Shown one piece after another: positions 31,357-38,464 of a stretch of 38,464 nucleotides of DNA. The stretch is from assembly GCA_030840805.1 (NCBI GenBank), contig JAVEDU010000045.1, positions 1 through 38,464 of the forward strand. The letters are read 5' to 3'. Below the pieces are notes generated by a model, which searched no databases, was not told where the DNA came from, and worked only from the letters and a program-made list of their open reading frames with translations. The translations under genes and the position numbers were made by a program. This DNA is from Actinomycetota bacterium. GTDB taxonomy: Bacteria > Actinomycetota > Actinomycetes > Mycobacteriales > HKI-0501. Every line of letters begins with the position of its first letter. The stretch's first letter is position 1.

Positions 31357-32352
31357 CTAGTGCTGCCTGCGAGGCTGTGTCCGGCTACGCCCGAGCGTGA
31401 GGAACAGGCCACCCAGGACGAGCAACAAGGCACTCAGGCCGAGCAGTTCGCCGGACCACGGGCTGATCCCGGTGACGGGAAGCTCGGGTGACCTCGATGC
31501 GGAGTTCGGCGTACCGGATCCGGGGCCGTCCCCGCCGGGACCGGTCGACCCCGTGGTGGGGGGCTGGGTGGTGGGGGGCGGCGTGGCGGGGGTGGTGGCG
31601 CAGCCCGGTGTGGTGAAGGTGTCGTCGTCGAGCGAGACCTGACCGTTGCGTGCGAGCGCGCGCCCCTCGATCACCGCACCCGTGGTCACGGTGATCGACG
31701 TCAACGCCATGATCGTCCCCTTGAAGGAGGACGTCGTTCCCAGTGTCGCCGAGCTGCCGACCTGCCAGAAGACGCGGCAGGCCTGGGCACCGTTGATCAG
31801 CTGGACATCGCTGGCCGAGGCGGTGATCAGGGTGGACGCGACCTGGAAGATGAAGACCGCGTTCGGGTCGTCCTGGGCGTCCAGGGTCAGGGTGCCGCTC
31901 ACGGCCAGGGGCCCGGTGGACTTGTAGGCGCCCGTGGTCAGCGTCCGCCCGACCAGATCTCCGGCGACGCGCGCCGTCGGAGCGCGACGGGCGGCGTTGT
32001 CATAGGCGATTCTCAGGTCGGACTGTGCCTTTGCGGCGTGCGCGTCACCGGCGTGCGTGGCGCCGCCGACCGTACCGGGCGAAAACCCCGGGGTGGTGGT
32101 GCCGGGGCTGACCCCGAGATCTCCGCTCAGCGTGCTCGGCCCGATGTTGGTGACGGTCTGCCCTCCCAGCACGGAGTAGGTCCGCGCCGTGCCGAGTCCC
32201 ACCGGCGCCTCGGCGGCGTAGGCGGCGGGCTGAGCCGACGTCACGGCCACCACCAGCAGCGCGCCGGTCAGCGCCGCGAGCCCGACACTCGCGATCCACC
32301 GCTGCGGGTTCGGGCCGTGGAAAGGTCTGGAACGAACGCGATTGCCAGTCAT
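31357..32352 (-). CDS. DUF3494 ice-binding-type protein with LPxTG wall anchor
   Basis: A 331-residue surface protein. A signal peptide covers about residues 1-47 (RWIASVGLAALTGALLVVAV then AYAAEAPVGLGTA). The DUF3494 beta-helix follows: YSVLGGQTVTNIGPSTLSGD, GVSPGT, ATHAGDAHAAKAQSDL, DLVGRTLTTGAYKSTGPLAV, and VFIFQVASTLITAS. Proteins of this family bind ice or act as adhesins. A Thr/Pro/Gly linker leads to the sortase signal LPVTG, a hydrophobic helix and a basic tail (RSRTQPRRQH), so it should be fixed to the cell wall. ATG at 32352 has GGAGG seven bases upstream. The 5' leader is structured (see the leader entry). Ice activity cannot be proven from sequence. Confidence 0.9.
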   Translation of the reverse strand: MTGNRVRSRPFHGPNPQRWIASVGLAALTGALLVVAVTSAQPAAYAAEAPVGLGTARTYSVLGGQTVTNIGPSTLSGDLGVSPGTTTPGFSPGTVGGATHAGDAHAAKAQSDLRIAYDNAARRAPTARVAGDLVGRTLTTGAYKSTGPLAVSGTLTLDAQDDPNAVFIFQVASTLITASASDVQLINGAQACRVFWQVGSSATLGTTSSFKGTIMALTSITVTTGAVIEGRALARNGQVSLDDDTFTTPGCATTPATPPPTTQPPTTGSTGPGGDGPGSGTPNSASRSPELPVTGISPWSGELLGLSALLLVLGGLFLTLGRSRTQPRRQH

Positions 32353-32359
32353 CCTGTTG

Positions 32360-32407
32360 CCTCCGTCAATTGAATCCCGCCCTTGGGGCGGGATTCGCCA
32401 CCGGAGG
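32360..32407 (-). promoter_or_regulatory. Structured leader that can hide the ribosome site of the DUF3494 gene
   Basis: In the minus-strand RNA, CCUCCG (32407-32402) can pair with CGGAGG (32365-32360), which contains the ribosome binding site. Between them is a perfect 11-bp hairpin (32372-32382 with 32386-32396, loop of three). A six-base-pair lock on the ribosome site beside a strong stem is the shape of a thermosensor or other translational switch. It could also be a terminator remnant. I recognise no known riboswitch class. Confidence 0.5.
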
Positions 32408-32628
32408 TCCAACGTGATCATTTTTCGTGTCCGGGCACATGTTCAGGGGGAGCGGAGCTGCTGTGGCGCCACGCCGGAACGGAAACGCAACATCACGCCG
32501 TGTATACGATCACTTACTGAGTGTAATCTTCTCGGCCCGTAAACACCAGCGGGGCGGCAAATCTCCGGCGACACTCGGCGGAATACATGCCGCCGTGCCC
32601 GTCCGGGATGCCCGGTCGTCGCGCGCTG

Positions 32629-35139
32629 TCAGGCGCCGGTGGTCGCCGGGTGCCGCTTGTTCGCCCGCTTCGCCTCGTACATCGCCGCGTCCGCCGTCGA
32701 CAGGAGCGCACTCGTGTCGTCGCCGGCGGCGGACATCGCGATGCCGATGCTGGCGCCGATCTGGACGGTCGCATCTCCGATCAGCATGGGCGCCCTGAGC
32801 GTGGTCTCGATCCGGTCGGCGAGGGCTCGGGCGCCGGTCTCGTCGGTGAGACCGGGGCAGATGATGACGAACTCGTCTCCCGCGAGCCGGGCGGTGACGT
32901 CGTGGGGACGCACCACCGCGGTGAGCCGCGACGCGGCCTTCGCCAGGACGGCGTCGCCGGTCTGGTGGCCGTACTGGTCATTGACCGCCTTGAACCCGTC
33001 CAGGTCGATGAACAGCACCGCGACGGGCTCTCCCGCCTGCTGGGTGGCATCGAGGGCGTCGAGCGCCGCGACCCGGTTCGGCAGGCCGGTGAGCTGGTCG
33101 TACAGGGCCAGGTGCGCGAGCCGGTCGCCCGCCTCCCGCCGCTCGGTGACGTCCGCGACGTAGGTGAGCACCCGCTGGCGACCGTCGTACTCCATTGCGG
33201 TCGACGTCGTGGACACCCACACCGGGGTGCCGTCGGCCCGGCGGAGACGTCTCTCCAGCAGGACGACCTCCTCGTCTCCACCGGTGATCCGGTCCAGGGC
33301 GAACCCGGAGGCCACGGGGTCGTCGGAATGCGTCAGCATCTGGGCGCGTACGCCGACCAGATCGGCGACGTCGTACCCGAGGATGTCGGCGAAAGCCCCG
33401 TTGGCGGCGACGATCCGCCCGTCGTGGTCGCGCACCATGATGCCGACCGGCGCGGCGTCGAACATGCGCTGGAGCTGCTCCTCACTGTCGGCGAGCGCCT
33501 CCCGGGCCCGTTCAGAGTCGGTGATGTCGACCGCCGTGCCGATGATGTGCTGCTCCCCGTCGCCCGTGGTGACCAGTCCGACCGAGATCAGGGCCGTCAC
33601 GGGGTGGCCCGCGGTGTGGCGGTACACCCGCCGCCCGGTGTAGTGGGTGATCTCGCCGGCCCGCATCCGGCGCAGGGCGGTGGTGAACTCGGTGCCGTCC
33701 TGGGAGCGGACGAGGAGGTCGCCCGCCGCCGTGCCGACCAGGTCCTCGGGGGTACGGCCGAGCATCGTGGCGAACACGTCGTTGACGTGGATCACGGTGC
33801 CGTCGAGCGCCACCTCGGACTGGCCCACCGGCGACCGGTGGTACAGCGAGCGGAACCGCTCTTCGCTGCGCTCGACGGCGAGTCGGGCGTCGATGCTGGC
33901 GGTGTGTGTCCGTGCATTGTGGATGGCGACGGCCGCGAGGCCGGACAGCAGATCGAGGGTCTCCTCGTCCTCGGTGGTGAACGCCGCGGGACGGTCGGAG
34001 TAGACCTTGAGCACGCCGATGATGACGCCGTCGTGCCGCAGCGGAACCATGACCGTCGACCGCAGGCCCACCGCGAGACACACCGCCGCGTCGATGTTCG
34101 GGTCGGCCTCGACGTCATCGATCCGGGCGCTGATCCCGGTCGTGGCACAGCGGCCGGAGGCGCTGTCGCGTATGGACAGTCGCAGCCCGACATGGTCGCG
34201 GGCGGTGCCGTCGCCGGCCGCGTACACCATCTCGTCGCCTTCCCGCAGCTCCACGACCGCCGCGTCGGCGCGGGTCAGAGCGCGGACCTGGGCGGTGATC
34301 AGCTCCATCGCGTGCTGCTCGTCCAGCGTCGCGAAGGCGATGGCGTGCTGAACCTCGAGCAGGGCGGTGGTCCGGGCACGCCCCGCGCTCAGCCGCGCGC
34401 CGACGTGGGCGAGCCGGTCGCCGAGCTCCCGCAGTTCCACAGGCGCGCCGGGGTCCAGGAGGTCCGGTCGCGCTCCGGCGCCGAGTCCGTCGATGGACTC
34501 CATCAACGAGTGCAGCGGCTTGCCGATGGCCGCGCGCGTGCCGCGCAATCCTCGCCGGGAAACGGCAAGGCCCGCGACGACCGACGCCAGCGCGACAGCG
34601 ATGCCGAGGCCGAGCAACACGCCCTCGGATTCTTCCTGCACCCGCATGTTGCGAGACAGTTCCACGCTCGCGGCCGCGTGGGCGTCGCGAATGTCGCCGG
34701 CGAGCCGGTCACCCTCGCGGAAGAACGCGGCGTCGGGCTTCCCCCCGCGGGGCAGCAGGGCCACCGCGGCCCACTGGTCCTGCCACGCGTCGGTAGCGAC
34801 GAGCAGTTCCCGCGTGCGTGGCGAGTCGAACGACTCGATCGGTACCCTCGCCCGCTGTACCTGGTGCACGGCGGCGGTGTAGGCGTCGAGGAACTGGCCA
34901 TCGCCGGTGGCCAGCAATCCGCGGAGCGCGGTCTCCTGCACGGTGAGCCCCGCACCCAGGTCTTGCGTCGCGTTGCTGACCTCGATGGCACGGTGCAGCC
35001 GGGGGTGCAGCACGCCGAACGCCACGACGAAGATCGCGACGCACACCAGGCCGAGCGCGGTGGTGACCACCGCGGTACGGCGCCACACCGTCCACAGTGC
35101 GCTCGCGATGCTCGGATTCCGACGAAACCCCACGATCAT
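32629..35139 (-). CDS. Membrane sensor diguanylate cyclase (GAF-PAS-PAS-GGDEF)
   Basis: An 836-residue membrane sensor that would make cyclic di-GMP. Helix one is VVTTALGLVCVAIFVVAFGV (about 24-43), an extracellular four-helix sensor follows, and helix two is GVLLGLGIAVALASVVAGLA (about 173-192). Then come a linker, a GAF domain (about 255-405), and two PAS domains starting FRSLYHRSPVGQSEVALDG and LQRMFDAAPVGIMVRDHDG. The cyclase begins DQLTGLPNRVAALD. The active loop reads AGDEF (about residue 755) rather than GGDEF; some AGDEF enzymes are active. The inhibitory site RPHD lies five residues before it. There is no EAL domain. ATG at 35139 is close to its AAGGG site; GTG at 35133 is better spaced. 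The DUF3494 gene follows 276 bases downstream. Confidence 0.93.
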   Translation of the reverse strand: MIVGFRRNPSIASALWTVWRRTAVVTTALGLVCVAIFVVAFGVLHPRLHRAIEVSNATQDLGAGLTVQETALRGLLATGDGQFLDAYTAAVHQVQRARVPIESFDSPRTRELLVATDAWQDQWAAVALLPRGGKPDAAFFREGDRLAGDIRDAHAAASVELSRNMRVQEESEGVLLGLGIAVALASVVAGLAVSRRGLRGTRAAIGKPLHSLMESIDGLGAGARPDLLDPGAPVELRELGDRLAHVGARLSAGRARTTALLEVQHAIAFATLDEQHAMELITAQVRALTRADAAVVELREGDEMVYAAGDGTARDHVGLRLSIRDSASGRCATTGISARIDDVEADPNIDAAVCLAVGLRSTVMVPLRHDGVIIGVLKVYSDRPAAFTTEDEETLDLLSGLAAVAIHNARTHTASIDARLAVERSEERFRSLYHRSPVGQSEVALDGTVIHVNDVFATMLGRTPEDLVGTAAGDLLVRSQDGTEFTTALRRMRAGEITHYTGRRVYRHTAGHPVTALISVGLVTTGDGEQHIIGTAVDITDSERAREALADSEEQLQRMFDAAPVGIMVRDHDGRIVAANGAFADILGYDVADLVGVRAQMLTHSDDPVASGFALDRITGGDEEVVLLERRLRRADGTPVWVSTTSTAMEYDGRQRVLTYVADVTERREAGDRLAHLALYDQLTGLPNRVAALDALDATQQAGEPVAVLFIDLDGFKAVNDQYGHQTGDAVLAKAASRLTAVVRPHDVTARLAGDEFVIICPGLTDETGARALADRIETTLRAPMLIGDATVQIGASIGIAMSAAGDDTSALLSTADAAMYEAKRANKRHPATTGA

Positions 35140-35277
35140 TTCCCTTCGTTGTCGCGGCTCTCATCGGCCGGACGGAGACCGATATGAGCTGGACAGCGGA
35201 TAGTCGGCGAGATCACGGTTCTGGCACAGGCATCAAATCTCGGGGCCTGTTCCACCCCTGTACCGGCGTCACCGCCG

Positions 35278-35469
35278 AGAAAGGACCTGCGGGTCGGCGA
35301 CGGCAAGGTCCTCGACACGGACCGCCTGCGCCTGTGCGAGGTGCCGGTGGACGAGGTCCGGTCCATCCTGGACGGTCGCACCGTGGAGGGCGCCGTCTGG
35401 CGCCGGGTTACCCTCCGGTTTGGGATCCCAATCTGTCCGTGGCGGCCGCTCTCCCCCAGACCCCGGTGA
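35278..35469 (+). pseudogene. Orphan coding-like segment without a start
   Basis: The plus frame encodes KDLRVGDGKVLDTDRLRLCE, VPVDEVRSILDGRTVEGAVW and RRVTLRF, and stops at 35467. Its residue use looks like real protein, but there is no ATG, GTG or TTG between the previous stop (35185) and this block. The family is not recognised. The rest of the 35140-35600 gap shows no other gene; the long frames there are shadows. Confidence 0.3.
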
Positions 35470-35599
35470 CCGCGGTGTGCCCGCCCCGCGCGGGCACCGG
35501 GGCACCAACAGGCCGACGAAGGCTGTCGGTGCCCACGCGCGTGTTCCGGGTGCCCCGTGGCACCACCGGCGTGAGCACCGGAGGCGGGTCGTGATCTGC

Positions 35600-35802
35600 G
35601 ACCTCGGTTCGTCCAGACTCGCGGCAAAGCACAGGATGGCGAGCAGGAGTTCATGGCGCGATAGGTCCGGGGAGAGCCACTCCCACCGTGAGTCCGTCCG
35701 CGCCACGACATTGCCTCGGTCGTCGAGCAGCGTCACGTCCCTTCCGCGCCGCACCAGCGCGTAGGCGCGGCCTCCGACCTCGAGGCTTGCGACAAATGCC
35801 GA
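35600..35802 (-). pseudogene. In-frame continuation after a TGA, unknown protein piece
   Basis: After the TGA that ends the 104-residue ORF, the same frame continues with plausible protein: AFVASLEVGGRAYALVRRGR, DVTLLDDRGNVVARTDSRWE and LSRHELLLAILCFAASLDE. The only usual start inside it is GTG at 35754. It could be a separate short gene from that GTG, or the second half of one protein split by a nonsense mutation. Beyond about 35600 the frame loses protein character. No family is recognised. Confidence 0.35.
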
Positions 35803-36117
35803 TCACTCCCAATTCGAAAAGTGGTCCGCCAGGACTGCGCTGCGCTCGTCCCCGTGCAACTCCTCGTAGGCCAGGACCTCGCCCTTGAAGCAGAATCGGC
35901 CAGCAGAGAGAGCAACCTCCTCCTCCGGGGAGAGGAAGTCCTCACACCAGTCTGTGAGCAGATCGAGGCGCAATCGCCTCCTCTCCTCCGACCACCGCTC
36001 AATTCGCCAGCCGCGCCGCTGCTTGCAGTCCCAATGTTGGTCATCGACAACCAGGAACCCCACGAGGGACCCGTCGCGCGTCACCCGTCCAACCCGGACA
36101 CTGTCGGCGTCACCCAT
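35803..36117 (-). CDS. Unknown 104-residue acidic protein
   Basis: A small soluble protein, rich in Trp, Asp and Glu (QHWDCKQRRGWRIERWSEER, LLTDWCEDFLSPEEEVALSA). It has no signal or membrane helix. I do not recognise it. Small acidic proteins downstream of an RHS toxin end are often immunity proteins, and the RHS remnant lies on the same strand upstream (36769-37640), so that role is possible. Base composition is less GC-rich than the metabolic half of the window, hinting at transfer. Confidence 0.5.
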   Translation of the reverse strand: MGDADSVRVGRVTRDGSLVGFLVVDDQHWDCKQRRGWRIERWSEERRRLRLDLLTDWCEDFLSPEEEVALSAGRFCFKGEVLAYEELHGDERSAVLADHFSNWE

Positions 36118-36174
36118 CTAGAACCTTCGCCTGTGGTTGATGTGAAAGTTGAAGTAGTCGTGCCTTCCTGGAGC

Positions 36175-36228
36175 TGAATCGCTCCGGCCCGTCCACAACC
36201 CGAGTCTCGGACTCACCGGAGCGATTCA
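36175..36228. repeat. Nested palindrome (13-bp arms with inner hairpin)
   Basis: The arms TGAATCGCTCCGG (36175-36187) and CCGGAGCGATTCA (36216-36228) are perfect inverted copies. Between them GAGTC and GACTC (36202-36206, 36210-36214) form a second small stem. It lies in a 190-bp gap between two unknown genes. It could be a terminator, a folded single-strand recombination site, or the end of a non-autonomous mobile element. Confidence 0.7.
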
Positions 36229-36310
36229 CCGAGCAGATCCTGACCAAGGCCAACCGTCAAAGGACCTCAGACGCGCCACTACAGATTGGGTTCCCGGACT
36301 AGCCTCCTCC

Positions 36311-36736
36311 TTAGCCCGGGTCAGCTTCTCCACCGCCCTGCGTCTCGAGGGTTTCGACAGCCTCCTTCGAGACGGCCAGCAGCACCTGGCCAGGAGCCGC
36401 ATCACACGCCAGGATGGTGAATTCCGAGTTTATGATGATCGATTCAACCAAACTCGTTGAACGGCGCTCCCGAATCACAAGGTCGCCCAGGAAGATCGGT
36501 CGGCGTTGCAACGAACGAATACGCTGTGGAATCCACTCGAAACCGTTGGCGCCTCGCCGGATCAGTCCGTGGCGCCATCTACCTGCGAGCCCCCTCGTTG
36601 AAACGAGACGGATTGCCGCATCAAATAAGGGCTCGGGCGCCTGAGCGGGCCGTCGACCTCGGAGGTATGCGACCAGCAGGGCGCAGACGGTCGCCGATAC
36701 CGCGGTCGTGACAATGGAGACGACGTGGTCACGCAT
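36311..36736 (-). CDS. DUF2550-like small membrane-anchored protein
   Basis: A 141-residue protein with one N-terminal helix (VVSIVTTAVSATVCALLVAYL) and a cytoplasmic domain: GRWRHGLIRRGANGFEWIPQ, IRSLQRRPIFLGDLVIRERR and ILACDAAPGQVLLAVSKEAV. The layout (helix, RRG-WR-G pattern, then an LxLxxxALxGF-like end) resembles actinobacterial DUF2550 proteins of unknown function, but the match is weak. It starts 33 bases after the RHS-end stop on the same strand, the usual place of an immunity gene, so membrane-linked immunity is an alternative. Confidence 0.55.
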   Translation of the reverse strand: MRDHVVSIVTTAVSATVCALLVAYLRGRRPAQAPEPLFDAAIRLVSTRGLAGRWRHGLIRRGANGFEWIPQRIRSLQRRPIFLGDLVIRERRSTSLVESIIINSEFTILACDAAPGQVLLAVSKEAVETLETQGGGEADPG

Positions 36737-36768
36737 GCCGGTTCATCCACGATCCGAGGATCGATCAA

Positions 36769-37640
36769 TCACAAAGACCTCCAGAGCTTACGTGCGGCGT
36801 AGAACGTAGAAGGCTGGAACCGCTGCTTGGCCGCAGAGTACTTGCGCCAAGCGCGCCCTCCCCTGCCGACCCGAGCATGGCGCGCCGCAGGGTAGGCATG
36901 ACGCGGAGCCCACCGCCGCGTGCCATTGCGCGCGAGACGTGAGGCACCCCACTTGACGCCCCTGGCGATACCATAGTTTCGACCGCCGCCGACGGCACCA
37001 TCAAAGGCTCCCCGCGCAATGTGCTTCCACGCGGACTGGCGGCGGTGGTTGACGTACCAGTTTGCGCCGCCTAGGGCGCCTCCGGCGATCGCACCCGCGG
37101 CAATCGCACAACCAATTCCAGCGGAGCGGACACAGACGGCACCTACCACGACACCCACCGCCACGCCGCGGACCCACTTGTTATTCAGTGCACGCTTCGC
37201 CCACTTCTTCCAACCGAATCGGCCGTCGAGGTCGGTGCAGTTGATCGGATCGGCGCTGCAGTATTCGTAGGCGTTGGCGTTGCCGCGGCGATGGGGTCGG
37301 TGGACAGGAACCGTCCGGTGGTGGGGTTGTAGAGGCGGACGCCCATGAGGGTGAGCCCGCCGGGGGTGTCGGCGGCGCGTTGCTTGGCGCCGAGCCAGCC
37401 GTAGCGGCGCTGCCCGACGGTGGCGGTGTCGCGGGGGGTGCCGTATTCGTCGGTGGTGCCGTTGCTGCTGGTGAGGGTGCCGTCGGTGCCGGTGGTGGCG
37501 ATGACGTCACCGTGCAGGTTGGCGACCTGGAACCTGTTGCCGGTGGCGCTGTGGTGGATGGCCGACAGGTCACCGCCGATGCCGCCGATGTTGCGGGTCC
37601 ACCCGGTGCCTTCGTCGGTCCATCGGGACTGCCCAGGGTT
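36769..37640 (-). pseudogene. RHS-family gene, C-terminal end, frameshifted and 5'-truncated
   Basis: The 5' part encodes RHS core sequence: DEGTGWTRNIGGIGGDLSAI, GNRFQVANLHGDVIATTGTD, RRYGWLGAKQRAADTPGGLT and LMGVRLYNPTTGRFLSTDPI. The expected continuation GNANAYEYCSADPINCTDLD, GRFGWKKWAKRALNNKW lies in the next frame, so one base has been lost near 37287-37292. The variable C-terminal part (from about 37230) has a Gly/Ala-rich hydrophobic stretch (GVVVGAVCVRSAGIGCAIAA) and a basic end (HARVGRGGRAWRKYSAAKQR), with no toxin family I can name. An IS element cuts the gene at about 37640, removing most of it. Confidence 0.85.
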
Positions 37641-37691
37641 CGGTTGACTCCTTGCCTGTGAGGCTGCGGCCTCGCTGGAAGGATCAGCACC

Positions 37692-37982
37692 GTGCCCACG
37701 CCCTACCCCAAGGAGTTCCGCCGCGATGTGATCGCGGTCGCCCGTCAGGGTGACCAGTCGATCGCCCAGGTCGCCCGGAGCTTCGGGGTCTGGGAGTCCT
37801 GTCTGGCCCGCTGGTTGCCGATCGCCGACCGCCGGGACGGCCTCGCCGCCGGCCCGCCCGCCGCCGGTGAGGACTCGGCCGAGCTGCGGGAGTTGCGGAA
37901 GCGGACCAGGCAGCTGGAGCAGGAGAACGAGATCCTGCGCCGGGCGGCGGCCTACTTTGCCCGCGATGTGCTCCCAAGATGA
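37692..37982 (+). CDS. IS3-family transposase OrfA
   Basis: A 96-residue DNA-binding protein of an IS3 element. It begins MPTPYPKEFRRDVIAVARQG, has the helix-turn-helix QSIAQVARSFGVWESCLARW, and ends in a leucine-zipper-like coiled coil, ELRELRKRTRQLEQENEILR, RAAAYFARDVLPR, as is standard. The start is ATG-like GTG at 37692. Its stop overlaps the usual OrfB start region. Confidence 0.92.
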   Translation: MPTPYPKEFRRDVIAVARQGDQSIAQVARSFGVWESCLARWLPIADRRDGLAAGPPAAGEDSAELRELRKRTRQLEQENEILRRAAAYFARDVLPR

Positions 37983-38464
37983 TGTACCCGCTGGCCGGTC
38001 GACCTCGCCGCCGAACAGATCCCTGTCGCGGTGACCTGCCGGGTGCCCGGCCTCTCCGAGCAGGCGTTCTACCAGCGGAAAGCCGACCCGGTCAGCCGGC
38101 GCGACGGGGACGACGCGCAGCCGATCGACGCCGCGGTCGACATCCACCACGACGACCCCGAGTTCGGCTACCGGTTCATCACCGACGAGCTGCCCGGGCA
38201 CGGCATCACCGCCAGCCGCAACCGGGTCAACCGGCTCTGCACCCAGCAGCGGCTGTGGTCGGTGCACTCCCGTAAGCGGGGCACCGGCCGCAGGCCCGGA
38301 CCGCCGGTCCACGACGACCTCGTCCGCCGCGACTTCACCGCCGCGGCGCCCAACGAGTTGTGGCTGACCGACATCACCGAGCACCCCACCGCCGAGGGCA
38401 AGCTCTACCTCTGCGCAGTCACCGGCGCCTGCTCCAAACGGATCGTCGGCTACCCGATCGACGC
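37979..38464 (+). pseudogene. IS3-family transposase OrfB, partial, probable frameshift near its start
   Basis: The normal OrfB opening MMYPL is at 37979, but the rest of the family sequence (DLAAEQIPVAVTCRVPGLSE, QAFYQRKADPV, PEFGYRFITDEL, NELWLTDITEHPTAEGKLYL) continues in another frame after about codon 6, the same frame as OrfA. One base appears missing or extra near 37990-38000. The first catalytic Asp is in WLTDIT. The frame runs off the right edge at 38464. It may be inactive, or the base may be an assembly error. Confidence 0.8.

Larger units (their letters stand above)
37620..38464 (+). mobile_element. IS3-family insertion sequence, left end, continues past the window
   Basis: orfA and the beginning of orfB lie here, and the RHS gene is interrupted next to them. 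The left border falls between about 37620 and 37650, where the RHS frame ends; a sequence beginning GGACTGCCCAGGGTTCGG may be the terminal repeat. The right end and target duplication are outside the window. Confidence 0.8.

Noticed and set aside
32353-32628. A known cyclic-di-GMP riboswitch before the DUF3494 gene
   Set aside because: The conserved core sequences of that class are not present; only a simple hairpin and an anti-ribosome-site pairing are seen.
32587-35187. An 866-codon plus-strand frame opposite the GGDEF sensor
   Set aside because: The minus strand has clear GAF, PAS and GGDEF domains; the plus frame has none.

Overview
The window is high-GC DNA with many GTG starts, GGAGG-type ribosome binding sites and 4-base ATGA/GTGA gene overlaps. 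This points to an actinomycete, perhaps of the Pseudonocardia/Frankia type; the species cannot be named from the sequence.

Region 1 (1-10031, minus strand) is a peptide/proline utilisation block. From upstream to downstream it holds an unknown 150-aa protein, a lipoprotein binding protein, LivH/LivM permeases, LivG/LivF ATPases, a metal-dependent amidohydrolase of the Xaa-Pro-dipeptidase-like type, a nitrilase-superfamily C-N hydrolase, proline dehydrogenase and P5C dehydrogenase. A simple reading is import of a proline-containing compound, release of proline, and oxidation to glutamate. A divergent TetR gene (10181-10783) and two palindromes between it and the block look like its switch.

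Region 2 (10828-24494) is the most unusual part. A minus-strand run reads SIS-domain sugar isomerase/deglycase, YhfX-family PLP protein, Tat-exported binding protein, LivG, LivF, LivH, LivM, then the small and large subunits of N,N-dimethylformamidase, with the 2-Tyr-1-carboxylate iron ligands in place. Divergent from it are a PfkB kinase, a DeoR regulator, a 1-phosphofructokinase/tagatose-6-phosphate-kinase-type enzyme preceded by a coupled 13-codon leader, and a class II ketose-bisphosphate aldolase. An iron amidohydrolase for tertiary amides appears to be wired to an amino-sugar or ketosamine catabolic pathway. I know of no described pathway with this set.

Region 3 (24564-26612) holds folE (GTP cyclohydrolase I), a DUF2231-type membrane protein and a divergent HTH regulator with a cysteine-rich C-terminus resembling SufR.

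Region 4 (26613-30666) is a gene graveyard: an IS3 transposase fragment, an intact secreted trypsin-like protease, the N-terminal stub of a phage-type integrase containing a 38-bp palindrome, the 3' half of a tRNA (Lys-CTT-like) lying between two copies of a 20-bp repeat, and stacked fragments of a transporter, an ABC ATPase and a YGSNM-type protein. It looks like the scar of an integrative element.

Region 5 (30667-35139) carries a methyltransferase, a wall-anchored DUF3494 ice-binding-type protein with a structured leader, and a GAF/PAS/diguanylate cyclase sensor.

Region 6 (35140-38464) holds short unknown ORFs, a nested palindrome, a DUF2550-like protein, and the C-terminal end of an RHS polymorphic-toxin-type gene. 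The RHS gene is frameshifted and cut by an IS3-family element that runs off the right edge. No rRNA, complete tRNA or CRISPR array was seen.
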